A DNA stretch of 64,000 bases from Bacillus sp. ISL-34 (GTDB lineage Bacteria; Bacillota; Bacilli; Bacillales; DSM-1321): positions 1 to 64,000 of the forward strand of contig NZ_JAGGQJ010000018.1 of NCBI RefSeq assembly GCF_018613325.1. Reading direction: 5' to 3'. The notes below the pieces were generated by a model. That model did no database searches. It saw only the letters and a list, made by a program, of their open reading frames with translations, and was not told the DNA's origin. Shown here one piece after another: positions 18,027-27,062 of the stretch (position 1 is the first letter of the stretch; each line of letters begins with the position of its first letter). The position numbers and the translations under genes were made by a program.

Positions 18027-18500
18027 ATGCCTTCAGTTGAAAGCTTTGAATTAGATCATAACGCTGTTAAAGCCCCATATGTTAGACATTGCGGTGTCCA
18101 TAAGGTAGGAACAGACGGTGTTGTTAATAAATTTGATATCCGTTTTTGCCAGCCGAATAAACAAGCGATGAAGCCGGATACGATCCATACCCTGGAACAC
18201 TTGCTTGCATTCAATATCCGTAAGCATTCCGAGCGCTACGATCATTTTGATATAATCGATATTTCGCCAATGGGATGTCAAACAGGATATTACCTTGTGG
18301 TCAGCGGTGAGCCGACAGTGACGGAAATCATCGATGTTCTTGAAGATACATTCAAGGATGCTGTTACAATTACAGAAATCCCTGCTGCAAATGAAAAACA
18401 ATGCGGCCAAGCAAAATTGCATGATCTTGAAGGAGCTAAGAAATTAATGAATTTCTGGCTTGCACAAGATAAAGAAGATCTTCATAAAGTTTTCGGTTAA
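18027..18500 (+). CDS. luxS: S-ribosylhomocysteine lyase LuxS
   Basis: 157 aa. Metal site His54, His58 (HTLEHLLA) and Cys126 (KQCGQAK); catalytic Cys84 (PMGCQTG). It cleaves S-ribosylhomocysteine to homocysteine and DPD (the AI-2 precursor) in the activated methyl cycle, linking functionally to metK in this window. AAGGAGTG precedes the ATG. Full length. Confidence 0.98.
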   Translation: MPSVESFELDHNAVKAPYVRHCGVHKVGTDGVVNKFDIRFCQPNKQAMKPDTIHTLEHLLAFNIRKHSERYDHFDIIDISPMGCQTGYYLVVSGEPTVTEIIDVLEDTFKDAVTITEIPAANEKQCGQAKLHDLEGAKKLMNFWLAQDKEDLHKVFG

Positions 18501-18502
18501 TA

Positions 18503-18541
18503 AAAAAGTTCCTGTCAGTTTGTGACAGGAACTTTTTTTTA
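18503..18541 (+). terminator. Bidirectional terminator after luxS
   Basis: AAAGTTCCTGTCA-GTTT-TGACAGGAACTTTTTTTT. The T-run overlaps the stop codon of the convergent ytzI-like gene. Confidence 0.9.
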
Positions 18542-18694
18542 TTTTTCGGATTCTTCTTTTTTCCCCTCATTCTCGGGCAAAGGATCGACGGGATCCACTG
18601 TATGCTTGTAGCTGTAACCTTTTCCGATTGTTAGGATCGATAATGCCAATACAATCAGAATCACAATAATGGAGATAACTAAAACCGTAATCAT
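18539..18694 (-). CDS. ytzI: YtzI-like small membrane protein, 51 aa
   Basis: It has an N-terminal membrane helix (MITVLVISIIVILIVLALSI) followed by a short charged tail (KGYSYKHTVDPVDPLPENEG...KKEESEK). AGGAGCT precedes the ATG at 18694. Size, single helix and the location between luxS and dps resemble the Bacillus YtzI protein. The family match is from memory, so the symbol is tentative. Function unknown. Confidence 0.65.
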   Translation of the reverse strand: MITVLVISIIVILIVLALSILTIGKGYSYKHTVDPVDPLPENEGKKEESEK

Positions 18695-18757
18695 ACTTTA
18701 CAGCTCCTAACGTTCACAATTTAGATTCATTTTAGCATAAGAACCTAATCAGAAAAT

Positions 18758-18782
18758 GTTTCGATTTTCGAATAGAGGGAAT
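18758..18782 (+). promoter_or_regulatory. Candidate sigma-B promoter of dps
   Basis: GTTTCG at 18758 and GGGAAT at 18777 are separated by 13 nt, close to the general-stress consensus GTTTAA-N13-GGGTAT. B. subtilis dps is sigma-B dependent, which supports the reading. Confidence 0.55.
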
Positions 18783-18818
18783 TATAGAGGTATAACCAAC
18801 TTACGGAGGTAGATATTT

Positions 18819-19259
18819 ATGGCTCAGAAAAAATTAGGAACTTTAGTGAATAAGGAAATTGCAAACTTCAGTGTTCTTTATACGAAAATTCATAATTACC
18901 ACTGGTTCGTGAATGGACCGCACTTCTTTGAACTTCACCAAAAATTGGAAGAGTTATATAAAGAAGTGACATCCAACTATGACGAATTGGCTGAAAGACT
19001 ATTGGCCATTGGTGAAAAGCCGGTCGCTACCCTTAAAGAGTATATGGAATTAACGACGATCGAAGAAGCGACAGGTAAGGAAAATACAGAAGATATGGTT
19101 CAAAGCGTCATCAGTGATTTTGAGAAGCTTTCCGAAGAGTTCATGGAAATCATCGAAGTTGCCGAAGAAGAAGATCCGGTTACGGCAGATATGCTGACAG
19201 GCATGAAGAAAAGCTTAAACAAACATGCTTGGATGCTGCGTGCGTATTTAGGACATTAA
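18819..19259 (+). CDS. dps: Dps family DNA-binding/ferritin-like stress protein
   Basis: 146 aa. Ferroxidase ligands of the inter-subunit site are visible as His28 (NYHWF), His40, Asp55 and Glu59 (NYDELAERL). Dps dodecamers oxidise and store iron and protect DNA in stress. GGAGGT precedes the ATG. It stands alone with its own terminator and a sigma-B-like promoter. Paralogue naming (dps versus mrgA) is not certain, but no PerR box was seen. Confidence 0.92.
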   Translation: MAQKKLGTLVNKEIANFSVLYTKIHNYHWFVNGPHFFELHQKLEELYKEVTSNYDELAERLLAIGEKPVATLKEYMELTTIEEATGKENTEDMVQSVISDFEKLSEEFMEIIEVAEEEDPVTADMLTGMKKSLNKHAWMLRAYLGH

Positions 19260-19267
19260 GATTTAGG

Positions 19268-19297
19268 AAAAGCCCTGCTTCGGTAGGGCTTTTTTTT
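19268..19297 (+). terminator. dps terminator
   Basis: AAGCCCTGC-TTCG-GTAGGGCTTTTTTTT, a UUCG-type tetraloop hairpin 10 nt after the stop. Confidence 0.9.
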
Positions 19298-19355
19298 ATG
19301 GGTAAAACAATAAAAAAGGCATCCATCAAAAGAGGGACACCTGACAAGGTATGTA

Positions 19356-19613
19356 TTAATGAATATTCCTAGGCGGAAAATGTGTAGGTTTCGTGTCGTT
19401 CATACTATTTTGAGCGAACTTCCCTTTTAACGTTTCAATAATGTAAAGGCCCATTAAATTGGTTAGTTCTTGATCATCCATCTCTTGAAGCAATTCGAAA
19501 ATTTCCTTGCGGTCAAGCTGTTCCAAAACCGCAAAAGTAAGCATATCAATATCTTCTTCATCACCAGTCATCTTATCACGGTACATATTGTATAATTCTT
19601 CAATTAACTTCAA
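19356..19613 (-). CDS. Small conserved acidic protein, probable DUF6154
   Basis: 85 aa from TTG at 19613, read LKLIEELYNMYRDKMTGDEEDIDMLTF..., helical and acidic. The GTG nine bases upstream is part of the GAGGTGAG binding site, so the TTG is preferred. It resembles a short Bacillus family annotated DUF6154 (recalled, not searched). No function known. Confidence 0.7.
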   Translation of the reverse strand: MKLIEELYNMYRDKMTGDEEDIDMLTFAVLEQLDRKEIFELLQEMDDQELTNLMGLYIIETLKGKFAQNSMNDTKPTHFPPRNIH

Positions 19614-19854
19614 AACTCTCACCTCACATTTATTAGAAATCCGTTATCTCTTTATATGTAGGTTATCAAAAAAACCTCTGGGTGCATATAAAAATCTTAA
19701 GGGATGCTTGGGCTTATTATATGTTTTACCCTTTGAAAGATACTTTAATCTATTATTTAACATCTTTGTTCTTCTGTAAACAAAATTTTCCATTGTATGA
19801 AGTGGGGAAATACGTGAAAAATAAGCGTAGGATATATGGAAAGGGTGGATGAAT

Positions 19855-20199
19855 GTGTCTGAAAACAGGAAAAAATATTACATTTGGCTTCCGAATGGGC
19901 AGATAACACAAGATAGGGAAAGTTCTCCATGGAATTTCGAGATCGAGGCGACGGATAATGAAATCATAAAATTACGTGAATTATTTGATTATAATTATTC
20001 AGTAGGGGAAGAAAATTTTTACCGGTCACATGTCCCATACCTTCAATATCATTTTGACCGTGAAAATGATAAACAGGATATCACTCTCCAAAAAATTTAC
20101 GAGATGATCTATGCTCTAGGTACTGAAGAAGGAAGACGGCATATAGAAAGCATGGGGATTTTACAGGCAAAACCAACAGACGATGGCCTCGAATATTGA
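19855..20199 (+). CDS. Conserved hypothetical protein, about 114 aa
   Basis: Soluble, with motifs YYIWLPNGQI near the N-terminus and EEGRRHIESMGIL near the C-terminus. GTG at 19855 sits 8 nt after GGGTGG; the ATG two codons earlier is too close to the site. It lies between the dps region and ytkD. I do not recognise a domain. The last codons and stop form part of a terminator stem-loop. Confidence 0.7.
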   Translation: MSENRKKYYIWLPNGQITQDRESSPWNFEIEATDNEIIKLRELFDYNYSVGEENFYRSHVPYLQYHFDRENDKQDITLQKIYEMIYALGTEEGRRHIESMGILQAKPTDDGLEY

Positions 20200-20217
20200 G
20201 GGGCCATCGTTTTTTTT
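20180..20217 (+). terminator. Terminator overlapping the end of the 19855-20199 gene
   Basis: ACGATGGCC pairs with GGCCATCGT around a 13-nt loop that contains the stop codon; TTTTTTT follows. Confidence 0.85.
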
Positions 20218-20306
20218 GTTGGATTCTTGCTGGATAGTGGTTTTTTTTACCCATATAATGAATGAAGGGCCATAGCATTATTTCTTATACGGAGAGAAGG
20301 GGAAAA

Positions 20307-20777
20307 ATGAAACGTTTTCTTGATAAGAACGGATATAAGGTGGAATTCTCCGATCACCCTGTCTTTGGAGAGTCTTGGCATGTTTTTGTGCTCAGCAGGT
20401 TTAAGGGCAGGTGGGTATTGACCAAACACAGAGAACGGGGATTGGAGTTCCCCGGAGGTAAGCGGGAAGCAGGGGAATCGATTGAAGAAACAGTCATACG
20501 GGAAGTGTATGAAGAAACAGGAGGTTTGGTCGGCCAGCTGCAATTTTTGGGGCAATATAAAGTACATGATCCTGTGAAGCCATTCGTTAAATCAATATAC
20601 TATGCTGCATTGCGTGGGGTAGAAAAGAAACAGAATTACCTGGAAACGGACGGCCCGGTCTTTTTGAAAGCATTGCCGGATGTACTCGGTGAGGAGTTTA
20701 GCTTCATCATGAAAGATGAGATCGTACCGTTGAGCTTATCAAGACTGGATGAGGGCACTTTGCTGAGAAACGAGTGA
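20307..20777 (+). CDS. ytkD: Nudix hydrolase YtkD
   Basis: 156 aa. Nudix box GGKREAGESIEETVIREVYEE(TGG) at about residues 50-73 with the catalytic glutamates. B. subtilis YtkD hydrolyses 8-oxo-dGTP and related nucleotides. AAGGGG precedes the ATG at 20307, and an in-frame 5' extension is not supported. It is followed directly by phased array (b) rather than by a classical terminator. Confidence 0.92.
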   Translation: MKRFLDKNGYKVEFSDHPVFGESWHVFVLSRFKGRWVLTKHRERGLEFPGGKREAGESIEETVIREVYEETGGLVGQLQFLGQYKVHDPVKPFVKSIYYAALRGVEKKQNYLETDGPVFLKALPDVLGEEFSFIMKDEIVPLSLSRLDEGTLLRNE

Positions 20778-20807
20778 ATCGCCGGAAGTCAAGTGTAAAA
20801 CACTTAA

Positions 20808-20968
20808 ACTTACGAGTAAAACACCAAAACTCACGAGTAAAACACCGAAACTCACGATTAAATCGCCAAAACTCACGAGTAAATGGCCGAAACTCACGAG
20901 TAAATGGCCGAAACTCACGAGTAAATCGCCAAAACTCACGAGTAAATGACCGAAACTCAATAATTTTA
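20808..20968 (+). repeat. Phased array (b), family A motif ACTCACGAGTAAA, 8 units
   Basis: Units start at 20808, 20829, 20850, 20871, 20892, 20913, 20934 and 20955, exactly 21 bp apart. The end units are degenerate. The 8-nt spacers follow a pattern near WSRCCRAA (for example TGGCCGAA, TCGCCAAA). It fills the gap between the convergent genes ytkD and ytlD. Confidence 0.93.
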
Positions 20969-20989
20969 TGTTTCATCTTAAGCATGAAT

Positions 20990-21018
20990 GAAAAACTGCC
21001 GAGGTTTATCGGCAGTTT
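20990..21018 (-). terminator. ytlD terminator
   Basis: ACTGCCGA-GGTTTA-TCGGCAGT. On the minus strand it is followed by TTTTTC. Confidence 0.75.
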
Positions 21019-21020
21019 GG

Positions 21021-21812
21021 TTAGTCTTTGATTAATTTTCGCTCGAGCAGTTCTACTAGTTGATACATGATTGTGGCAAAGACGGCGATGATCATCAAGG
21101 CAAGCATTACGAGGGTGAAGTTGAAGACTTGAAAGCCATAAATGATGAGGTAGCCGAGTCCTTTCGCCGAAACAAGGAATTCCCCGACGATGACGCCGAC
21201 CCAGGAGAGGCCGACATTCACTTTCAATGTCGAGATGATCGTTGGGAAGGAGGCGGGTAATATGGCTTCCCGAAAAGCTTGTGTTCTTGTGGCGCCAAAA
21301 GTTTGGAGCACCTTCAGGTAATTTGGGTCGACTTCGCGAAATGCGGTGTAGACGACGATGGTGGTGATGATGATGGAGATGATCGCCCCCATCGAGATGA
21401 TGGATGGTAAGCCCGGGCCGAATGCTACGATGATGATTGGGCCAAGTGCCACTTTCGGCATGGCATTTAGAATGACGAGATAGGGGTCAAGCGTTTTGGA
21501 TAATCTTGGCGACCACCAAAGCAGGGATGCCAGGATCGTTCCAAGAAGTGTCCCTATGATAAAGCCGAGAACGGTCTCGAATAGCGTCACTCCTGAATGG
21601 GATAGCAGTGTTCCATCACCCAATTTCTGTATGAAAAGATGCCATACTTTAGTTGGGGAGCTGAAGATGAGCGGATCGATCACTTCCATTCTGGAAAGAA
21701 GTTCCCAACTGCTGAAAAAAACGATGAAAATCAAGATCTGATAAAAGCGAATGAGCTTGTTTTCTTTTCTTAATGAGTTTTTATATTGGTTATGAAGCTG
21801 TTCAATATTCAA
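21021..21812 (-). CDS. ytlD: ABC transporter permease YtlD (SsuC/TauC family)
   Basis: 263 aa with about six membrane helices and the binding-protein-dependent EAA-type loop ([23 protein letters not shown]). The start is TTG at 21812, 10 nt after GGAAGGAG, overlapping the ATPase gene by 11 nt; the longer frame runs into the ATPase gene and is not real. It is the membrane part of a nitrate/sulfonate/pyrimidine-precursor-type importer with ytlC and ytlA. Substrate not known. Confidence 0.88.
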   Translation of the reverse strand: MNIEQLHNQYKNSLRKENKLIRFYQILIFIVFFSSWELLSRMEVIDPLIFSSPTKVWHLFIQKLGDGTLLSHSGVTLFETVLGFIIGTLLGTILASLLWWSPRLSKTLDPYLVILNAMPKVALGPIIIVAFGPGLPSIISMGAIISIIITTIVVYTAFREVDPNYLKVLQTFGATRTQAFREAILPASFPTIISTLKVNVGLSWVGVIVGEFLVSAKGLGYLIIYGFQVFNFTLVMLALMIIAVFATIMYQLVELLERKLIKD

Positions 21813-22572
21813 GGCTCTCAAGCTCCTTCCAGATCGTTTGGAATAGTATCGGATACTGTGGATGGTTGCGTGCATGGAAAGGCGTGAGTTCACGCAGTTC
21901 ATCGGGCACCTTGAATGTTTTGTGCACGCTTCCCGGGTTTGCGGAAAACAGGTAAATGCGGTCACTCATTGCAATGGCTTCACCGATATCATGTGTGACG
22001 AGCACGGCTGTCTTTCCGAAGGATTTCAGGGTTTCAAAAACAAGGTCTTCGAGCTTCAACTTCGTTTGGTAATCTAGAGCCGAGAACGGTTCATCAAGCA
22101 AAAGGATTTTTGGGTCGACCGCCAGTGTCCGTGCCAGTGCAGCCCTTTGCCTCATTCCTCCCGAGAGTTCACGCGGATATAATTTTCCGGTGCCTCCCAA
22201 TCCAACGTCACTTAAAAGTTTCAGCGTTTTTATTCTCTCAAGGCCTTCATCTTTTTTAATCAGTTTCAAACCTAATAATATATTTTCTTCTATCGTCTTC
22301 CATGGAAATAGATAATCCTGCTGCAGCATATAGCCGATTGAAAGGTCACTGTTGGCTTTCAGCGGTTTGTTTTCGAGCAGGATTTTTCCCGCAGTGGGCG
22401 GAAATAGCCCGGCAATGATGGAAAGCAGGGTGGTTTTTCCGCAGCCGCTCGGACCTAGAAAAGAGACGAATTCACCTTTTTCAATGTCGAGGGAAATGTC
22501 CGCTAGTGCGGTCGCTGCCGTCTGATTTGAAAAATAAGTATGGTGAATGTCTTGGATTTTTAAAAAGCTCAT
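21802..22572 (-). CDS. ytlC: ABC transporter ATP-binding protein YtlC
   Basis: 256 aa. Walker [10 protein letters not shown] at 40-48, Q-loop [11 protein letters not shown], signature [12 protein letters not shown] near 137, Walker [13 protein letters not shown] near 157 and switch His in VTHDIGEA. This is an SsuB/TauB-type ATPase that energises the ytlACD importer. AGGAGG precedes the ATG. Confidence 0.92.
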   Translation of the reverse strand: MSFLKIQDIHHTYFSNQTAATALADISLDIEKGEFVSFLGPSGCGKTTLLSIIAGLFPPTAGKILLENKPLKANSDLSIGYMLQQDYLFPWKTIEENILLGLKLIKKDEGLERIKTLKLLSDVGLGGTGKLYPRELSGGMRQRAALARTLAVDPKILLLDEPFSALDYQTKLKLEDLVFETLKSFGKTAVLVTHDIGEAIAMSDRIYLFSANPGSVHKTFKVPDELRELTPFHARNHPQYPILFQTIWKELESLEY

Positions 22573-22598
22573 CTGACATCCTCCTTACCTTAGCTATG

Positions 22599-23600
22599 CT
22601 ATTTTGTGACTTCTTCTGCAAAATCTGTATTGACCAGCTCTTCATGGCTTATACGTGAAGGCAGTTCGCCTGCTTCATCCATGATGTTTTGCAGATTGTT
22701 CCATTCATCTTCATCAAGAATGGGGTCTGTGGCAAAGGATCCTTGTTCTTTGTAGCGGTTGATAACTGTTTCCATCGTCTCGATATTGGTATCTTCAAAA
22801 TACGGCTGAATGACTTCGGCAATTTCAGCAGCATCATTTTCCTGAACCCAATCCTGTGCTTTCTTCAATGCTCTCGTGAATTTTTCAACAGTCTCTTTGT
22901 CTTCTTTCAAATAGCTTTCCTTAGCCATATAGACTGTATAGGGAAGATGCCCGGATTCGGTGCCGAAAGAAGCGACGATATAGCCTTTCCCTTCTTTTTC
23001 AAACACACTGGCCGTTGGTTCGAACAGTTGAACAAAATCGCCGGTTCCGGAGGCGAAGGCAGTTGCTACATTCGCAAAATCAATATTCTGGATGAGGTTC
23101 AAATCATTTTTTGGGTCTATGTTATGTTTTTTCAATACGAACTCGCCGGCCATTTGCGGCATTCCGCCTTTTCGCTGGCCTAGGAATGTAGAGTTTTTCA
23201 GCATATCCCAATTGAAGTTGTCAATTTTTTCACGTGAAACAAGAAACGTTCCATCCGTCTGTGTTAATTGAGCGAAGTTGATGACGGGGTCGTTCGAACC
23301 TTGTGCCTGAACGTAAATCGATGTTTCAGAGCCAACGAGAGCAATATCCGCCCCATCGGAAAGAAGCGTGGTCATCGTCTTGTCGCCGCCTGCCGTCGTT
23401 TTCAAATCAATGCTCAGCCCCTCATCTTTAAAAAATCCTTTTTCAATCGCTACATATTGCGGTGTATAGAAAAGGGAGCGGGTTACTTCGGCCACCCTGA
23501 CCTTCGTTGTTTCCTCTTCCTTGTTGCCGCATGCTCCAAGCGGGATTACCAGCATGCACAGAAGTAAAAATACGACACCTGCTTTGCACCATTTTTTCAA
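22599..23600 (-). CDS. ytlA: ABC transporter substrate-binding lipoprotein YtlA (NMT1/SsuA-like)
   Basis: 333 aa. Lipoprotein signal with PLGAC, Cys24. The binding-protein fold of the SsuA/THI5 family shows VAEVTRSLFYTPQYVAIEKG, GGDKTMTTLLSDGADIALVG and GQRKGGMPQMAGEFVLKKH. The start is TTG at 23600 following AGGAGGAAGG. It is first of the ytlA-ytlC-ytlD operon. The ligand could be a sulfonate, a thiamine precursor or another small molecule; the sequence does not decide. Confidence 0.9.
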   Translation of the reverse strand: MKKWCKAGVVFLLLCMLVIPLGACGNKEEETTKVRVAEVTRSLFYTPQYVAIEKGFFKDEGLSIDLKTTAGGDKTMTTLLSDGADIALVGSETSIYVQAQGSNDPVINFAQLTQTDGTFLVSREKIDNFNWDMLKNSTFLGQRKGGMPQMAGEFVLKKHNIDPKNDLNLIQNIDFANVATAFASGTGDFVQLFEPTASVFEKEGKGYIVASFGTESGHLPYTVYMAKESYLKEDKETVEKFTRALKKAQDWVQENDAAEIAEVIQPYFEDTNIETMETVINRYKEQGSFATDPILDEDEWNNLQNIMDEAGELPSRISHEELVNTDFAEEVTK

Positions 23601-23735
23601 AATTCCTTCCTCCTTGATATATAGGTATTTTGCCTACGTTATCGTATGAACGGAAGAAAAAAATGTGAATGCCTCTCAGGGGATAAAAACAAGCGGATGT
23701 TTTACAATAAGAACAAAGAGAAAGGAGAGTGGAAA

Positions 23736-24524
23736 TTGGAGAACGGAACGATTATTTCAAAACGGCGGTTTCCATCACCGCATCCACAAATCCATCTTTA
23801 TTCAGTTACATACATATCACAAGGCCTAAAGGTAAAGGGGTTGCTTGCCGAGCCAGTTGATGGCGAAATACATGATGCTTTCTTATATTTACGCGGCGGG
23901 ATTAAAAATGTCGGCAAGGTGAGGCCCGCAAGGATCGTACAGTATGCCGTAGAAGGTTTCATCGTTTTTGCCCCTTTTTACCGTGGGAATCAAGGCGGAG
24001 AGGGAGATGAGGATTTTGGAGGCGAAGATCGATTCGATGCGATATCAGGATTCAATCTTCTTGAACAGCACCCCCGAGTGAACAAGGATCACATTCATAT
24101 CCTCGGATTTTCCCGTGGCGGCATCATGGCGCTTTGGGCTGGGATATACTGCAGTAATGCAGCGTCGATCGTCACATGGGGAGGTGTGTCGGATATGTTT
24201 TTAACGTATGTCGAACGTGTCGATATGCGTCGGATGATGAAGCGGGTCATCGGCGGAACACCTAAAAAATGCCCCGATCAGTATGAATACCGTACTCCAT
24301 TGTTTGCGATTGAAGATTTGAATGTACCCGTCCTGATCATTCATGGTGAAAAAGATGACAATGTCGCCATAGAACACGCATACCGATTGGAGAAAAGGTT
24401 GAAAATGCATGACAAAGAGGTCGAAAGCTGGTATTTCCCTCAATTCACGCATTACTTCCCGCCGGCCGTGAACAGAAAAGTAGTCGAAGATTTAACATCT
24501 TGGATGAAAAGTAAAACCGAATAA
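23736..24524 (+). CDS. ytmA: Alpha/beta hydrolase YtmA (S9 peptidase-like)
   Basis: 262 aa from TTG at 23736, which follows AAAGGAGAG. Nucleophile GFSRGG (Ser about 126), acid HGEKDDNV and base FTHYFPP. LYLRGGIKNVGKVRPARI and FAPFYRGNQGGEGDEDFGGED are characteristic of the YtmA family. The in-frame 30-codon extension upstream lacks a site. It is probably a cytosolic peptidase/esterase; substrate unknown. Confidence 0.88.
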   Translation: MENGTIISKRRFPSPHPQIHLYSVTYISQGLKVKGLLAEPVDGEIHDAFLYLRGGIKNVGKVRPARIVQYAVEGFIVFAPFYRGNQGGEGDEDFGGEDRFDAISGFNLLEQHPRVNKDHIHILGFSRGGIMALWAGIYCSNAASIVTWGGVSDMFLTYVERVDMRRMMKRVIGGTPKKCPDQYEYRTPLFAIEDLNVPVLIIHGEKDDNVAIEHAYRLEKRLKMHDKEVESWYFPQFTHYFPPAVNRKVVEDLTSWMKSKTE

Positions 24525-24574
24525 TGATAGAATGAAGTATATTCTAAGTATATTAGCAAGAGGAGGAGATACAC

Positions 24575-24817
24575 ATGGGCATGCCTATGGAGCTAAATAC
24601 CATGATCGTTACAAAAGGGAACGAAACCCGTGAAGAAGAAAACATTTTCCGGCTGTCGAAAGCTGGTTACAGGTTATACCCTATCGATATTCCAATCGAT
24701 GTCCGCAAAACGATTCAATCTGACTCAAGCGGAACAGCCGTTATTCAAAAAATTGAATGGACCAGTGAAAAGACCATCATTACGTACCAACTGCTATCAC
24801 TGAACTCAACTAACTAA
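24575..24817 (+). CDS. ytmB: DUF2584 family protein YtmB
   Basis: 80 aa starting MGMPMELNTMIVTKGNETR, small beta-rich protein. AGAGGAGG precedes the ATG. It follows ytmA as in B. subtilis. Function unknown. Confidence 0.82.
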   Translation: MGMPMELNTMIVTKGNETREEENIFRLSKAGYRLYPIDIPIDVRKTIQSDSSGTAVIQKIEWTSEKTIITYQLLSLNSTN

Positions 24818-24823
24818 ATAGAC

Positions 24824-24865
24824 AAGCGCTTGCCGGGAATCGATTCGCTGCAAGCGCTTTTTTTG
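24824..24865 (+). terminator. ytmB terminator
   Basis: AAGCGCTTG pairs with CAAGCGCTT across a 17-nt loop, then TTTTTTT. Confidence 0.8.
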
Positions 24866-24878
24866 ATTGTGTTGGAGA

Positions 24879-25138
24879 ATTCGACCAGATGTGCGAAAAA
24901 TTCGGCCCTGTGCCCCCATAATTTGGCCTTAAACACCCATAATCCGACCTGTGCACAGACAATTCGATTGTAGACGCCCATAATCCGACCTGTGCACAGA
25001 CAATTCGACCGTAGACGCCCATAATCCGACCTGTGCCCCATAAAAATTCGACCGTAGACGCCCATAATTCGACCTGTGCCCCAATAAATTCGACCGTACA
25101 CACCAAAATTCGAGCTCTACACTAATAATCCAACCTAC
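24879..25138 (-). repeat. Phased array (c), family B motif, 13 units
   Basis: On the plus strand the units read ATTCGACC (or AATCCGACC, ATTTGGCC); the family B motif GGTCGAAT is on the minus strand. Starts are 24879, 24900, 24921, 24942, 24962, 24983, 25003, 25024, 25046, 25067, 25088, 25108 and 25128, mean 20.75 bp. Alternate units carry TGTGC and GTAGACGCCC spacers, giving a higher-order repeat of about 41 bp. It lies between co-directional ytmB and the DUF523 gene. Confidence 0.88.
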
Positions 25139-25178
25139 GTGGTAAAATGGTGTAAAGCGCATGAGGTGGGGTGATTTG

Positions 25179-25643
25179 ATGATTTTGGTGAGTTCTTGTT
25201 TAGCGGGTCTTGAGGTGAGGTACAATGGTACCCACAGCTTGGATGATAGAATTATGGAATTAATGAGGGAGAAAAAGGCTGTAGCGGTTTGTCCTGAGTT
25301 GCTTGGCGGTTTTTCGACACCGAGGGAACCTGCTGAGATAGTTGGCGGTGAAGGTGGAGATGTCCTTGATGGAAAAGCGAAGATCATCGAAAAGTCGGGC
25401 CGGGATGTAACGGAATTGTACATAAAGGGAGCCAATCTTACGTTATTGAAGGCCCAGGAGGTAGGGGCCACGATAGTCGTTTTAAAAGAAAATAGTCCAT
25501 CCTGTGGAAGTTCCACGATATATAATGGGGAATTCAAGGGGGAGAAGAAGGTCGGGAATGGAGTGACCGCGGCTTTGCTTAGGCGCCATGGGTTCACGGT
25601 CATTTCAGAGGAAAGGCTATTCAATCATCTAAATGAAAAATGA
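25179..25643 (+). CDS. DUF523 family protein
   Basis: 154 aa, the DUF523/YbbK-like family, with conserved Cys motifs SSCLAG near the start, VCPELLGGFSTPREPAEI and SPSCGSSTIYNG. The cysteine pattern suggests metal or cluster binding, but no activity is established. The ATG at 25179 follows GAGGTGGGGTG just after array (c). Confidence 0.85.
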   Translation: MILVSSCLAGLEVRYNGTHSLDDRIMELMREKKAVAVCPELLGGFSTPREPAEIVGGEGGDVLDGKAKIIEKSGRDVTELYIKGANLTLLKAQEVGATIVVLKENSPSCGSSTIYNGEFKGEKKVGNGVTAALLRRHGFTVISEERLFNHLNEK

Positions 25644-25685
25644 GTAATGGCTTTTTAGATTGTGCTTTTGAAAGAAGGGGAATAC

Positions 25686-26455
25686 ATGGAGGATATCAAT
25701 CTCTATACTTTGCTATTTTTAGTACTTGCGGGTTTTATTGCCGCATTCATCGATTCCGTCGTGGGAGGGGGCGGTTTAATTTCCATTCCGGCTTTATTGT
25801 TCACGAGGATTTCGCCTTCAGCGGCACTTGCCACTAACAAGCTGGCGGGTACAATGGGATCTTTAACGAGTACGATTTCATTCATTCGGGCTGGAAAGGT
25901 GGATTTCATATTCGTCATCAAGCTGTTTCCGATCACTGTGATTGGAGCGGCGTTAGGAGCATACGTAGTACATTTCGTTTCCGCAGAGATTCTGAAGCCC
26001 CTTATTTTGATCTTGCTGGTCATTGTCGCGATTTATACATTGGTAAAAAAGGATTGGGGTAAAGATGCAAAGTATAAAGGGCTGAAAAGGAAGAAAATGA
26101 TTCTTTTGATTGTCATAATATTTGCGATTGGTTTTTATGATGGTTTTCTTGGACCAGGCACAGGGTCCTTTTTATTATTTTCATTTTTGATCATTGGGTT
26201 TGATTTTGTCCGGGCTGCCGGGAATGCAAGAATATTGAATTTTGGAAGCAATATTGCCGCACTTATCATTTTCTTATTTATGGGGACCGTCAATTTTGCC
26301 TATGGAATCCCGATGGGGCTTGCAATGGTCGCAGGAGCATTGGTAGGAACGAACTTTCAATTAAGAAAGGTGCTTCATATGTACGTATATTATTCATTTG
26401 CGTCACGATTTTATTGATTGGAAAAAATGCCCTTAATTATTTTCATCTTTTTTGA
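25686..26455 (+). pseudogene. TSUP (TauE/SafE) family permease, frameshifted near its C-terminus
   Basis: The main frame (25686-26417) has about seven membrane helices with the family motif DSVVGGGGLISIPAL and the second half repeat FYDGFLGPGTGSF. After VAGALVGTN the frame loses homology and stops at 26417. Inserting one base near 26357 (TTT-CAA to TTT-GCA) restores AIKKGASYVRILF and a last hydrophobic helix ending at 26455, as expected for TSUP proteins. This is therefore an apparent 1-nt deletion, either mutation or sequencing error. AAGAAGGGG precedes the ATG. Confidence 0.8.
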
Positions 26456-26525
26456 TGGATGGTTTCCGCGAAAAATTCCTATGAAATGGCCGGATACAAA
26501 TCGTATTTTCGGTCATTTTTTATAT

Positions 26526-26929
26526 TCATTTTGTGAAATTCAAGTTCCAGTGGACGCCAAATTGATCCTTGACCTATACTTAGCTCCCCAAAAGGTATCT
26601 TGCAGTTCCATTAACGATATTCCTTTATCACACATAACATCATATAAATGCTGGATTTCCGAGTCGCTTTCACATTCGAGGACCAACGCAACATTATTCC
26701 CGACTTCAAGGGGATTGCCTGGAAACGTATCAGATACCATGATCAACATATCGCCTTTTTTGATTTTGGCATGCAAAACAAGGCCATTCGCTTCTTCAGG
26801 TGTTGGGAAATCAGCTTCCCCGTAAGTTTGCAGTTCGGTTATCTCTGCATGAAATACCTCTGCATAAAAGGCTAATGCGTCATTTGCTTGTCCATCGAAG
26901 ATTAAATAGGGGGTAATTTGATTCTTCAT
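26526..26929 (-). pseudogene. VOC/PhnB-like (glyoxalase-fold) protein, frameshifted at the C-terminus
   Basis: MKNQITPYLIFDGQANDAL opens a PhnB-type VOC protein with a good GGAGG site before the ATG at 26929. The open frame ends at 26540 with a C-terminus that is not family-like after FWGAKY. A one-base insertion near 26575 restores VKDQFGVHWNLNFTK, the normal ending of this family, with a stop at 26526. It converges on the frameshifted TSUP gene. The fold is certain, the substrate unknown. Confidence 0.8.
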
Positions 26930-27062
26930 ACTAATCCTCCTGTTTCGTGTCATGACTATCAATTCGACAGTGAGATCTTATCCTCCTTTATATTCACTGG
27001 GGCTTAGCTGCATTTTCGATTGTGAAATCATGTTAGTTTCCCATCAAAAAAATTGAAATAAT

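Noticed and set aside
20707-21031. Open frames of 73-92 codons on both strands with heptapeptide repeats across array (b)
   Set aside because: They arise because a 21-bp repeat is a multiple of three, so several frames stay open at once. No ribosome binding site, and the related family B arrays have a 20/21-bp period that is incompatible with coding.
24814-25624. Minus-strand frames (95-231 codons) across array (c) and the DUF523 gene
   Set aside because: They are composed of array repeats and antisense of DUF523, with no translation signal.
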